This document shows, piece after piece, positions 37,201-47,467 of a stretch of 60,000 nucleotides of DNA. The translations under genes and the position numbers were made by a program. The notes below the pieces were generated by a model. The model was not told where the DNA came from, did no database searches, and saw nothing but the letters and a program-made list of their open reading frames with translations. Each line of letters starts with the position of its first letter. The stretch's first letter is position 1. Source of the DNA: Owenia fusiformis (taxonomy: Eukaryota > Annelida > Polychaeta > Sabellida > Oweniidae). The stretch lies in the NCBI GenBank assembly GCA_903813345.2, contig CAIIXF020000009.1, positions 14,584,347 to 14,644,346 of the forward strand, read 5' to 3'.

Positions 37201-39224
37201 TCTACTGCCATAGGTATTATTTCCATTAATAACATTACTGTGGAACTCTCTACTGCCATGGCTATTATTTCCATTAATAACATTACTGTGGAACTCTCTA
37301 CTGCCATAGGTATTATTACCATTAATAACATTACTGTGGAACTCTCTACTGCCATAGGTATTATTTCCATTATTAACATTACTGTGGAACTCTCTACTGC
37401 CATAGGTATTATTACCATTAATAACATTACTGTGGAACTCTCTACTGCCATAGGTATTATTTCCATTAATAACATTAATATGGAACTCTCTTCTGCCATA
37501 GGTATTGTCTCCATTAATAACATTACTGTGGAACTCTCTACTGCCATAGGTATTATTTCCATTAATAACATTACTCTCTCCTGCCATAGGTATTATTTCC
37601 ATTAATAACATTACTTCAGAAAATTGATTTCTAAGATGAATAGAAAGCTAAGTTGAACATTTAAAAATCTAAATATGTTAAAAATAAAATTTAAGTTGTC
37701 AATAAATATAAAGGTAGTTGCTCTAACATCTTGCTAGTCAGATTAATATAATTACACTTTAGTTTACTGACTAAATCTACTGTACGACTGTTTTATAATG
37801 GATAAACACCAGTTTAACCATGAACTTACCATATTTCGAGCTAAAATAGTAGATGTTTACTTGTGGGTTTTTAAATTTCTGCGCCTGACGAAAAGTGGTC
37901 TTCATCACTAGGTCACTTAATCAATAAGAAAAATGACAGCCGTAAATGAAATGAATAAATAAATTATAGATCTATTTCTTATATATTTGACCGTTTGGCA
38001 TTGTTCTCGATGGCTTCTTATCAATTTGGATCTAGAAATACCCTGCACTTTACGCCGACCCATGACCTAAATGTAGTTATTTTGAGAAATTCAAAATAAT
38101 TTGCATAGCAACCAAATATTCAGGGAAGAATGACTTCCATGTCGTAAACTGTTTAAATGCTTTAAGAAATAATTGTAACTACAATATAATATGTTTTCCG
38201 TCAACTAGCATTACAATAGTCAATAAATAATTTGTAAATGAAGATATTTTTTATAATTATTTAAAATAAACGTGCATGGTCTATTACGTCATAATAATCC
38301 GGAAAATATGAAATGGCCCGTTTAGAAAAAGATCTTTCCAGAAAGCCAAGGGAAAGAATTCCTGAATAGAAACCATATAAACCTCTACTATGTTTCATTC
38401 AAAACTTTTCAAAAGAGATCAAGACGAGTCTCTTGATTTATTAAAATGATTACTGATGAATGTGTTCGGTGATGAGATGTTAGAGCAACTACTTTTAATG
38501 AGCAATAAAGGCAAATGCACAGCATAGGCTATTATAGTTTATTTATTTATTTTGTAATGAAGAAATTGGTAAAAAAAATAATATAGTCAAGCCTTCTTTG
38601 TATCTAAAAGTAGATTGATGATAGATTGAAAGAAAGAAGTGTGGTCAATAATTCTCCAGAGTTTATATCAAAAGTTTATTTCATCCTGTGTTTCATTTTT
38701 CTAAAAAGACGTGATTACCCTGTCAAAGTTCGAGACATACAGGAGTCAGTTCAAGTCAGAGGCCATTCAAAGTAGAATATATATGTTTACATCGCCTAGC
38801 TCCCTTTTATGATTTAGGCAAATTTTCAGTGCCCATATATGTACTTGTAATGAATTCAAATGAGGATGGAAATATTAAAAAACTTATAGATCCCAGATTA
38901 GAAACTACATATATTTCAAGAAGTCAAGGGTTGTGTCACTTTATCAATCGTTTTCTTTATTTGTGTTATGGTATTTTTACTATTGAATAACAATATAAGT
39001 CTTGATAGAAATGCAACAAAGGTTTTGTTTTTGTAATTTGTTTGTTTATATGGCCTAGACAATATTTTATACATTTCTGTGTTTGCAGGGAAAAGGCATA
39101 CCATGTTAAAGGGACATGCACTGCGTGTCAAAGTCGAAATAACAGATGTAGCCGTGACAGCCAGTGTTGCTCTGGCAACTGTGTTAAAGAAGGATGGTTT
39201 AAAGTGTTTGGAAAATGCTCATAA
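34292..39224 (+). CDS. Small secreted inhibitor-cystine-knot (knottin) peptide
   Basis: Two exons: 34292-34365 (ends phase 2 at AAAG|GTAAG) and 39089-39224 (after TTTGCAG; TAA stop at 39,222-39,224). About 69 residues. Exon 1 encodes a typical signal peptide (hydrophobic core LVCTLTLVFAAVVMSA). Exon 2 encodes a short Lys-containing spacer and a mature domain with seven cysteines; the last six have the spacing C-x6-C-x5-CC-x3-C-x11-C, which fits the inhibitor cystine knot. Knottins serve as channel toxins, antimicrobial or signalling peptides and protease inhibitors in many animals; nothing in the sequence decides between these. The seventh, unpaired cysteine (three residues before the knot) could form a dimer link. 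The 3' UTR contains AATAAA at 39,445. The 4.7-kb intron is packed with repeats. The joining of the two exons rests on splice signals and matching phase. Confidence 0.78.
34525..34948 (+). repeat. Exact tandem duplication, 2 x 212 bp
   Basis: The unit starting TAATAACTTTATGAAAGCTG (34,525) is repeated from 34,737, ending ACACAAACTTGC at 34,948. I found no difference between the two copies. It lies in the first part of the knottin intron. Complete identity suggests a very recent duplication or an assembly artefact. Confidence 0.9.
34985..36150. mobile_element. TIR element with about 150-bp inverted arms
   Basis: The left arm (AATTATTTGACCACAAAAAC, GGCCAATATGTTATCTTCAA, AAGGGGCAATATATTGAAAG, TAACCCACCCATTATCACCA) recurs inverted at 35,960-36,150. 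The middle contains a segment shared with 58,430-58,890 (GCGAGTAGGTAGTTACCAGA, CACCGGGTGGCTCGTTCGGG). No ORF with family motifs. Lies in the knottin intron. Confidence 0.75.
36320..37620. repeat. 48-bp minisatellite, about 27 units
   Basis: The unit GTGGAACTCTCTACTGCCAT + AGGTATTATTTCCATTAATA + ACATTACT is repeated almost without indels. Variable sites are ctct[a/t]ct, atag[g/c]t, att[t/a]cc and att[a/g]at/aataat. The first part shows a three-unit (144-bp) higher-order period (ataggt/aataat, atagct/attaat, ataggt/attaat). Because 48 is divisible by three and the unit lacks stops in several frames, it creates open frames of 439-459 codons on both strands (16-residue period). It lies in the knottin intron, with no start context, splice site or signal peptide favouring translation. 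Confidence 0.93.
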
Positions 39225-39444
39225 AAACTGATTTTCATCCACATGCATCAAATTAAAGAAATTCTATGAAGGTTATAGAACCAGATCAAGTAGGACTACT
39301 GCAAATTGATTGATTTTATTTGATTGAAAACTAGGTTTGTACTATGGTGACAGTAACAAAACAGTAGAAGGATTACAATTAGAGAGCAAATGTAGTTCAA
39401 AAGATTTTAGCAATTCGAAAGTAATGTAAGAAGTTCAATTGTAC

Positions 39445-39458
39445 AATAAATCTTTATT
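39445..39458. terminator. Back-to-back polyadenylation signals
   Basis: AATAAA (39,445-39,450, plus strand) is followed after two bases by TTTATT (39,453-39,458), which is AATAAA on the minus strand. It lies 220 bp past the knottin stop and about 720 bp past the COPS3 stop, so one site could serve both convergent genes. Confidence 0.6.
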
Positions 39459-40177
39459 CTATCCATGAAAATTGATGATTTTATTGTCTTAATCTTACAA
39501 CTTATATTGTTATGTATTTAATTAGAACTTAAGTACAAAACACCTTCTATTTTTGAAACAATTATTAAATAAATTTATAAAATATACAGGCTCAATATAG
39601 CATGGCTATGATTTAGTTCCCATAGACCACAAACAGACTCTAAAACCAATTGATGTAGTTTTGTAAAGTAATCTTATTGACACCCATGAGCATTTCTCCA
39701 TATTGAAAAAGCATGAAATACAGAGAAATTTACTAATCATATTAAGTTTCAATATCAATCCATTTAACTTCAATAACAGTACTTTCTAAGATTTCATGAA
39801 AGGAAAGCAAGTTTTTTTTATTTTAAAAACCTTTGGGAAAGTTTGTCATTTGACCATTTACCTTTTCCTTCATACTGATGTACTGATGTTTAGTTGAAAT
39901 GCATTACCACTGATATAGTCTAATATCAAAATATTTCACTCTAGGTCTCCAGCAAGATAGTTCTCCAGGATTGGGAACTCTATTGTCATTGTTCACATGA
40001 AGTTAACATGTTTACCATTTCATCTTTCAAGGCAATGTTGTGAAATTCCCTTCAGAAGAAACAATTTCATAGTTTACTTTGTGTTACTATGGTAACTGAG
40101 TTTGTTGTTACAATAGCATACATCGTCAAGTATAAATCGAGCTTGTTGCTAGCGTTGTTTGTGTGTCCATTATCATG

Positions 40178-43100
40178 TTACATGGGATAGGAGACCTTGG
40201 TTGATGAGCCAGGTAAATCATCATCATGAATCCCATGGTGCTGAAATACACAAACAAATACTTCTTTAGTCACAATTAAAGATTACAATACAATCTACAT
40301 GAGAAAAACTGCATACGCCTACCAATAATTTGTGATTATCTATTTTTGGACCTTTTTATAAAGTTAGTGCTTCTTTAGCTTTAATTTGGCATAAATTTAA
40401 TGCCTGACATTCAAGGCAATCTGCAATGTATTATCTCTGACATTCATGAGATTCATGCTCAAAATCCACAATGGGCTTTAATCCTTCAGTTGATTCAACC
40501 CTTGAGTTATCCATGCAAATCAAAATACAATACTTACCAACATTTATTTTTGCTTGAATCTACTACTCATTATTACAACAAGAGCAATTTGCAGCCAATT
40601 TCATAATTCCATTGACATAAAGATTATTCACAATTATATTTTATTGATATTAAACACAATTCATCAGGATGAGGAAATTACAAAAATTAATATAATTCTG
40701 GTTTAAATTAATTATTATTGCTGTAAGCAGAAGTTATTTGTCAATTTTGAAAGCTTTGAACTGATAGTTGTAAAACTAAAAGTGCATATTACGCAGGGTG
40801 GTAACAGGGTAATGGCTTCTTGAAAAAATGAATGTAACTAGTCATCAGTCTCCTAATGTAGCCAATCTTAGTTTTTCTCAACAATGAGTTATTCTCATTC
40901 TTATTAAGTGATATCTCACACTCACAACATTTTTGATCACTTCCAATGTTTTGACTGGGGATGATTACTAGTATACTAGTTTGTATACTAGTGTTACTAG
41001 TATACAAATGATTCTAATAGAAATCATAATACATGTAGTTATCTAAAGATTATTAAGGAGCATTTAAAATCAAATAAGAATATACAGAATTTGTAATAAA
41101 GTGAATCAGTTATGCGTGGACGTCGTAGAACACACTTCAAGTTTTTGAATAGAATTTGTGTTGTCAAATAAAAAAAATTGGTAGGGTTCGTTTGGTTTCA
41201 TCCCAGAAAGTTATCAAACTGCAATATTTGGTCATTTCAAATGCTAAGAATTCCTTTAAGTAAACCTCTTGACAACTCAGAGTGACAAGATTTTTCGTCA
41301 GCTTAGAAATGACCTTGAAACCCAGAGTGATGGGATAGCCTCTTACAAATCTTTTCACTAAAATTGCTCTAAGGACAATTTTCTTAGAACAATTTTCTTT
41401 CAATTTACACAACAAAAAACATTTTAAAATTCTGCTTACTAATTTCACTAAAACGAGCATCATCTGTTGTACATATATGTATGTAGTAAAATGTCATCAG
41501 CTGGCAAAAATAAAAATTCTCTGGTTTCAACCAATTTTAGAGCCTTGGATTCAAGAGGTTAAAATAAACCTAAATTATAGCTTTTATGAAGTTTTATAAT
41601 GATCTTCACCTCTGACCTTCAGAATATTACTTAATCCAACATCTTTTGTGATCCATCTGGCATAAATTTGCACCCTCCTTTCAAGATATTAGCCTCCTAA
41701 TAAACCCTAACAAGGCATTAACATGTGAAATGTCACCACCTACCATTTGTTACAGATACTGACTGCTGAACATGATTCACAAAAAAGTTGGAGACTCTTA
41801 CAATATATCATCTCTGGTAGTTATGATACACACTCTTCTTTCAAAGATTTCACACATTTGTATCAAAGATCAATGATTCCAATGGTCAATATACATTTCA
41901 GATTTCTTATTGATATATGGCAACATTTTTATGCCTAATTCATATTACGCAATCATAAATATGCCATTGAATGTAGAGACTCAATTAAGGGTATATAATA
42001 TACATACATATATTAGGTAATGAGTAATACTTGCCACTTTGGTGTGGAGTTATCCAGAACTGTACTGTTTGAAACATGGAATCTGCCAATGAATTTCCAA
42101 CTAACTCACCTTTTGTACGTATTGTGGATTAACCGCTATATCTCGATCCATTTCTTTAACTTTTGCCTCAAGTTGTATACACTTTTGCATCTGAAAATAT
42201 ATCGTGAAAATATTAGATCTCTACTCAATAATACAAAGAGATTCTTACATGAGTACCTGTGCAAGAATTTCTATTCTTGCTGAAATTTGATAGATCTTCT
42301 TTATTCAGGAGACCAAGTAATAAAATACCATGTCGTATTCTACCATGTTTTCATCTTATTACTCAAAACTGAGTAATAAGAAGAGATGATGAACAGTTTT
42401 CAATAAATGGAACTTCACTTTTCTCATTGCTATGACATCACAGCAAATTCTATAGAAGCATAGATTAGCATAGTAACACTGTAAATGTTAAATCTCATCT
42501 TACATAGGTGATGAAAATGGACATCAGTGTCAAATAAAGTATAAAATAATACATCAGTGTGCTAAAAAACTTTTTTTTCATGTCGCCATTTTTTGGCAGA
42601 ACAAAAAAGATTTGACCCACACAATTTTTTTCTGTATACAGGGTGGACCAATAAAAATTGTACCATTTTTCTATTTATTCCATTTGAAGGGTACATCTTG
42701 TATGTTATGAAAGATACTGTATTTTCAGCAGTGATGTCTCAAGCAGAGAATTTTTTTTTCATGATGCACGCAGTATACAGATCATGGCCATGACAATCTA
42801 AAACCAGAACAATGGCAACGCCAAAGCGTAGCGAATTCCATCGAACAGAAATGGCTGGCATTTTTACAAACGAAATATATAGCAAATATCATAAAACAAC
42901 ACACCAGAAAGGCCACCATTTTCAAAATGGTTGCTCACTAGCCAAGTTGTCATCAGAAGAAATAATATGCTTTTAAGTAGCCACCTATAAAATTTTTGAA
43001 AAATTGCGCACATGTACTTGTAAAATAACACACATAAAAAATTTTTCAAAATTTTTCAAAATGGCCGACTACTCCCCAAAGTTTTATTAGACAATGTTCC

Positions 43101-45450
43101 ATGTTTAGTGTATTCACATATCAAATATGAACAAAATTGCTCCACTACTTTTCGAGTTATAGTAAAAAAACATTAAAATGGCGGCCATTTTTCAAAATTT
43201 TTTTCAAAATGGCCACCTTCTACCAAAAGTGTCAGAGGACAGTGTGCCATGCTTATAGTATTCACATACCAAATATGAACAAAATCGCTCCACTACTTTT
43301 CGAGTTACAGCAAAAATCGTAAAAAAACGAGTAAAGGGCGCCATTTTTCAAGATGGCTGCCATGTGCTTTTTTAATATCTACATTGTAGCATTAAAATGG
43401 TGGCCATTTTTCAAAATGGCCGCCTTCTACAAAAAGTGTCTTTAGACAGTGTGCAATGTTTATAGTATGCACATACCAAATATGAACAAAATCGCTCCAC
43501 TACTTTTCGAGTTACAGCAAAAATCGTAAAAAAACGAGTAAAGGCCGCCATTTTTCAAGATGGCTGCCATGTGCTTTTTTAATATCTACATTGTAGCTTT
43601 ATTAATGTCCTTTACAATTTTTTACATTTAAAACATATTGCTATTACAGTTTTACATATTGCACCTAAATTACTGTAAAATCGGCACTAAAATGGCCGCC
43701 ATTTTGAAATGAGCAGCCATTTTGAAAATCGGCTTTCGAGCAGAACTTCTACCTCCATAGGGTATATGTGTACAAAATATGAACAAAATCGGGCCAATGG
43801 TATTTGAGTTATTGCCCGGACGGACGTACGTACGTATGTACGGACGGTACGTACGTACGGACGGACGGAGGCGTTCCCTATATCCCTCCGAACTTCGTTC
43901 GATGGGATAATTAATCATACATGCATATTTTTATCTTAAACATTTTCACAAATAATCATTTTACCATTCCCTGAATTTTTGTGGACTTAACTGCAATAAT
44001 AAAGACAATTGGAAGAAAAATGTTAATTGATATTACACTGAATGAAATGTGTCAAGTCCGACCTGCATGATCTTAAATTGCTACTAATTCCTACTAAAAT
44101 TGTTAATATACTGGAATTTGTGTGTTAAAATATATTTTGTTTGATACTGTTTCATATATAATTTATTTATACACGACGTGTTGGAGCAGTAATTACAATG
44201 TACTTCTCATGGAATGAACACGAAGCAGACGTCTGCATAATAAATTTATAAGAAGGCATTAACATGACACCACTTAGTTACTCAAAATATTATGAGTTGA
44301 ATTTCTGAGAACTTATAGATGATTTTGAAAAAATAAATTGGTCAATTTGAATCAAGTTGAAAAAAAACTTTTTTGACCCTCAGAAGATCAAATCTAAAGT
44401 CAGATTTGAACTTCTGGGAACTTGTAGATCAAATTGGTCAATTTGAAGCAAGATAAAAAAGACCTTTATGACCTTGAGAATGTCATTGAAGTTCAAATCC
44501 TTTTGGCCTTAAAGAATGTCATTGAAGGCATCAAATCTATAATCAGATTTGAACTGTTGAGAACTTTAAGATGATTTTGAAAAAAAAGATTGATCAATTT
44601 GAAGCAAGTTGAAACAAGACCTTTTTGACCTTGAGAAGGTCATTGAAGGTCAAATCTAAAGTCAGATTTGAACTTCTGTTAACTTGTAGATGATTTTGAA
44701 AAAAACATTGGTTAATTTAAAGCAAGTTGAAAAAGACCTTTTTGACCTTGAAAAGGTCATTGAAGGTCAAATATATATAGTTAAATATATAGTCAGATTT
44801 GAACTTATCAAAACATGTAAATGATTTTGAAAAAACTGAAGTCAGTCAAAACAGTGTTTGTTAAGTTATTGGAAGTTCTAAGAATTTGTTACAGGCGCCG
44901 ATTACCGATCGCCAACTGCCGACTGCCATAAAAAATGGAGACAATAACAATAATGTCACACTACTTCAATTTGCTAAAGCGAGTTACGAAGTGTTATTTT
45001 GAATTTGATTGGCATAAAGATATGATCAATCTGATGAATCAACCAATGAACGTGGCCGTTATGAACACCGGCGGGCAAATTCTTCTGATCCGTCTTATAT
45101 CTGCCCAATATCGATAAAATAAGGACACAGTAGGAGAAGTAAGGTATGTCATTAAGAATATGACAGATCCAGCCCAATTATACTTTCTCACCAGAATTAG
45201 CGACACATTTTGATTTTGCCTCGCCCAATTTTTTTTGGACTTGCATTTTGGCAAATGGCGACATGATATTTTGCACACTGTTACTGCAGCATTTATATGG
45301 GAAAGCATACTAGTGATCTTAAATTGTTACACTTACCTCAGCATCTATATGGGAAAGCATACTGGTGCTGTTGTATTTCTCTGGGTTGTCATGAAAGCTC
45401 ACCATTCCATCTTTTTGATTAATAGTGGCATATATTTCTCCATCCTCAAT
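40178..45450 (-). CDS. COPS3: COP9 signalosome subunit 3, last three exons
   Basis: Three minus-strand exons: 45450-45337 (38 codons), 42190-42110 (27 codons) and 40240-40178 (20 codons plus TAA). All are phase 0, with AG acceptors and GTAAGT or GTGAGT donors. The first encodes [10 protein letters not shown] then [16 protein letters not shown], almost the animal COPS3 C-terminal sequence just after its PCI domain. The second encodes the helical tail ([18 protein letters not shown]). The third gives an acidic, Ser-rich end ([15 protein letters not shown]). COPS3 is part of the nuclear/cytosolic complex that removes NEDD8 from cullins. The PCI domain and everything upstream are not visible in this window, so the next intron must extend beyond 60,000 (more than 14.5 kb) unless I missed a short exon. 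Introns here hold a Helentron-like copy and family B. Confidence 0.9.
40968..41010. repeat. Short palindromic cluster ACTAGTATAC
   Basis: ACTAGTATACTAGTTTGTATACTAG-type sequence gives overlapping inverted copies of ACTAGTATAC within about 40 bp. Lies in the last COPS3 intron. It could extrude a small hairpin; no function is apparent. Confidence 0.6.
41699..41752 (-). repeat. Fragment of repeat family B
   Basis: AAGGCATTAACATGTGAAAT followed by GTCACCACCTACCATTTGTT is the inverted right-hand end of family B. About 50 bp remain, in a COPS3 intron. Confidence 0.6.
42804..43911 (-). mobile_element. Helentron/DINE-1-like element, copy 2 (full length)
   Basis: Read on the minus strand, it starts TTATCCCATCGAACGAAGTT, is followed by a (GTCC/GTAC)n microsatellite (about 43,815-43,868), and then by several 120-bp body units (AAAATGGCGGCCATTTTTCA type). 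It ends with a subterminal GTTCGATGG that is the inverse of the CCATCGAAC at the start, a small hairpin ACGC-TTTG-GCGT, and the terminus CTGG before a T. That order (subterminal inverted repeat, microsatellite, 3' hairpin, CTRR) is typical of DINE-1-like Helentrons. No replicase/helicase coding, so non-autonomous. Confidence 0.75.
44250..44935 (-). repeat. Repeat family B, inverted copy
   Basis: Begins GGCATTAACATGACACCAC and ends CAGGCGCCGATTACCGATCG with CCAACTGCCGACTGCCAT, the reverse of the 31,995-32,690 copy. It contains five degenerate units with CAAATCTAAAGTCAGATTTG, AACTTCTGGGAACTTGTAGA and GACCTTTTTGACCTTGARAAGGTCATTGAAG. The left end lacks the hairpin seen in the other copy. Confidence 0.8.
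45275..45337 (-). repeat. Partial duplication of the COPS3 exon 3' end
   Basis: The exon end AGTATGCTTTCCCATATAGA followed by TGCTGAG is repeated 66 bases further into the intron as AGTATGCTTTCCCATATAAA followed by TGCTGCAGTAACA. The copy has a weaker GT and could act as a decoy donor that would add residues to the protein. Confidence 0.7.
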
Positions 45451-47467
45451 CTTAAAACAAACAAACATAGTAACAAAGATGAGACATCCTTCCACAGAAG
45501 AAGCAAGACACTTCACACGACAAAAGCCCACCTGGTAAATTATATCAAATGTTACAAAGATGTAACAAGACAGGCAGATTCTACTACCAATAGTATAGTT
45601 TCCATATAGCTTTTGAAATCTCGCTAAATCTCGTTTTTCGTGAGATTTTAAGAGACTTGCATATTAGACCTCTAATGACTTACATTACCTTCTTTTAAAT
45701 GGTATATTTGAATTCAGTGGAATGTTTTCTCCTAAAATAGCTTTGATTTACACAGTTATGTAATTTGAATAATTTTCTATGACAATTTAAAAAAAGTTGG
45801 GCCAAATGTCCATAGATGCAATGCTAAAATTCTTTAAAACCGTGGATTATTTGTATGTCAATCAACATTAGCATGTTTAATCACAAAATGTTCATAAACA
45901 GGGTCATCATGTGGTATATCATTCAAGTTTTATACAGATTCAACAAACACACTTTGATAAATCATGAAATTAAGCCACTTTTCCAAGATTTTAGCATGTA
46001 AGTGAATGGAGCTCTAGCCAGAGTTAAAAGCTGAATAAAAGATGGCAGCACGAGATTTCATTGATTTTTCTGCTATTTAGAAACTATCCTATTGTCACAC
46101 ACTTTAAATGAATGAGTTTTTAAGCGACTTCAATATTCCCTTGTAAATTCATAACACAAGTAAAAATGGTAGCCATTTTGAAAAATGACCAACTACTTCA
46201 CAAAATGTCATTAGACAGTGTCCCATGCTTATAGTATTCACATACCAAATATGAACAAAATCGCTCCACTGCTATTCAAGTTACAGCAAAAATTGTATTT
46301 CTAGCTTTATAAATGTCCTATGTATTTTTTTAAAATTCAAAACATATTGCATTTACAGTTTTATGTATTGTACCTAAATTTGAACCAAATCCGTCTACTG
46401 GTATTTGAGTTATCAATGATTATGTTTTTAATGAAAAAATGGTGGCCATTTTGAAATTCAGCCGACATCTTGAAAATTCTTTCTCCAACAGAGCAACTGT
46501 GTCCCTAGGTACCAGCATATAAAATTTAAATGAAATCCGTTCACTGGTATTTGAGTTATCAAAGATTATGTTTTCTTGCGAAAAATGGTGGTCAATTTGA
46601 AAATCAGCAGCCATCTTGAAAAATCTCTACTTGAATAAAAGCTCCTTTGTCCCTAGGCATCAGCATATAAAATTGGAACCAAATCCCTCCACTAGTAATT
46701 GAGTTATCATAGATTACATTTTTTACAAAAAATGGTGGCCATTTTGAATTGAGCAACCATATTAAAAATTCCTTCTTGAGCAGAGGTCCTACACTCATAA
46801 GGCATAAGTCTATAAAATTTGAATCAAATCTGTCTACGTGTATTTGAGTTATCACCAGGACAGATGGACAAACAGACGGACAAACGGACGGACTAACGGA
46901 CAGACGGACAAACAGACAGACGACTTTCCAATATCCCTCTTGAAGTTCGTTTGGTGGGATAATTAATCTGAATTTTGAAATATTCATTCATTTTCTTAGT
47001 ATGCTGTTTCATTTAGTTAACATTTTCTCAATTCTCATCAGATATATCCAGCTAAGAGTCACTGGTTCTACTTCATTGCAGCATTGTTCATAGTGTAGAG
47101 TTTTTATAAATAGTCAGTTTATTTCATTATTTAGAATTTTTTTACAGGATCATCTGCTGGCTTGCCAATTGCCAATATAGAGCATATAGGCTAAGCTAAA
47201 GAAACAACATTCAAATTCAAATGTAAATGTATTAGGCTATATAACTGCTATTGATTATTTTAATTGAATTTGGAAGTTCATTCCACATAATTTGACCTGT
47301 GCTCTAATGGAATTTTGACCAAATTTTGATTTAAAGTTATTAGCTCTAAGATTAAATCTATTTCTCGTATCTTTATTGTCTCCTTTGTTACTCTCACTCA
47401 TCAGTGCAAGCCCACTGCACTTACAAAGGTTTGTGTATTTTGCCCAGCCAGCTTTTTTACATGAACA
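45451..47467. other. COPS3 intron sequence, repeats only
   Basis: No further COPS3 exon was recognised here. It holds the Helentron-like copy 3 (46,150-46,962) and AT-rich unique sequence with short non-coding frames. Confidence 0.5.
46150..46962 (-). mobile_element. Helentron/DINE-1-like repeat, copy 3 (diverged)
   Basis: Shares TAGTATTCACATACCAAATA, GAACAAAATCGCTCCACT, AAAACATATTGCATTTACAG and the GACGGACAAACGGACGGA microsatellite (46,858-46,920), ending CCCTCTTGAAGTTCGTTTGG and TGGGATAATTA. Internal units here are different (ATGGTGGCCATTTTGAA, ATTTGAGTTATCA). The left end is not clear, and no 3' hairpin was found. Confidence 0.65.

Noticed and set aside
36192-37611. Three open frames of about 440-460 codons on both strands
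   Set aside because: They arise from a 48-bp tandem repeat that lacks stop codons; there is no start context, splice signal or codon preference for any one frame.
46604-46987. 127-codon minus-strand frame with SVSPSVCPSVCPSV
   Set aside because: It is a translation of the GGAC-type microsatellite and adjoining Helentron-like body.
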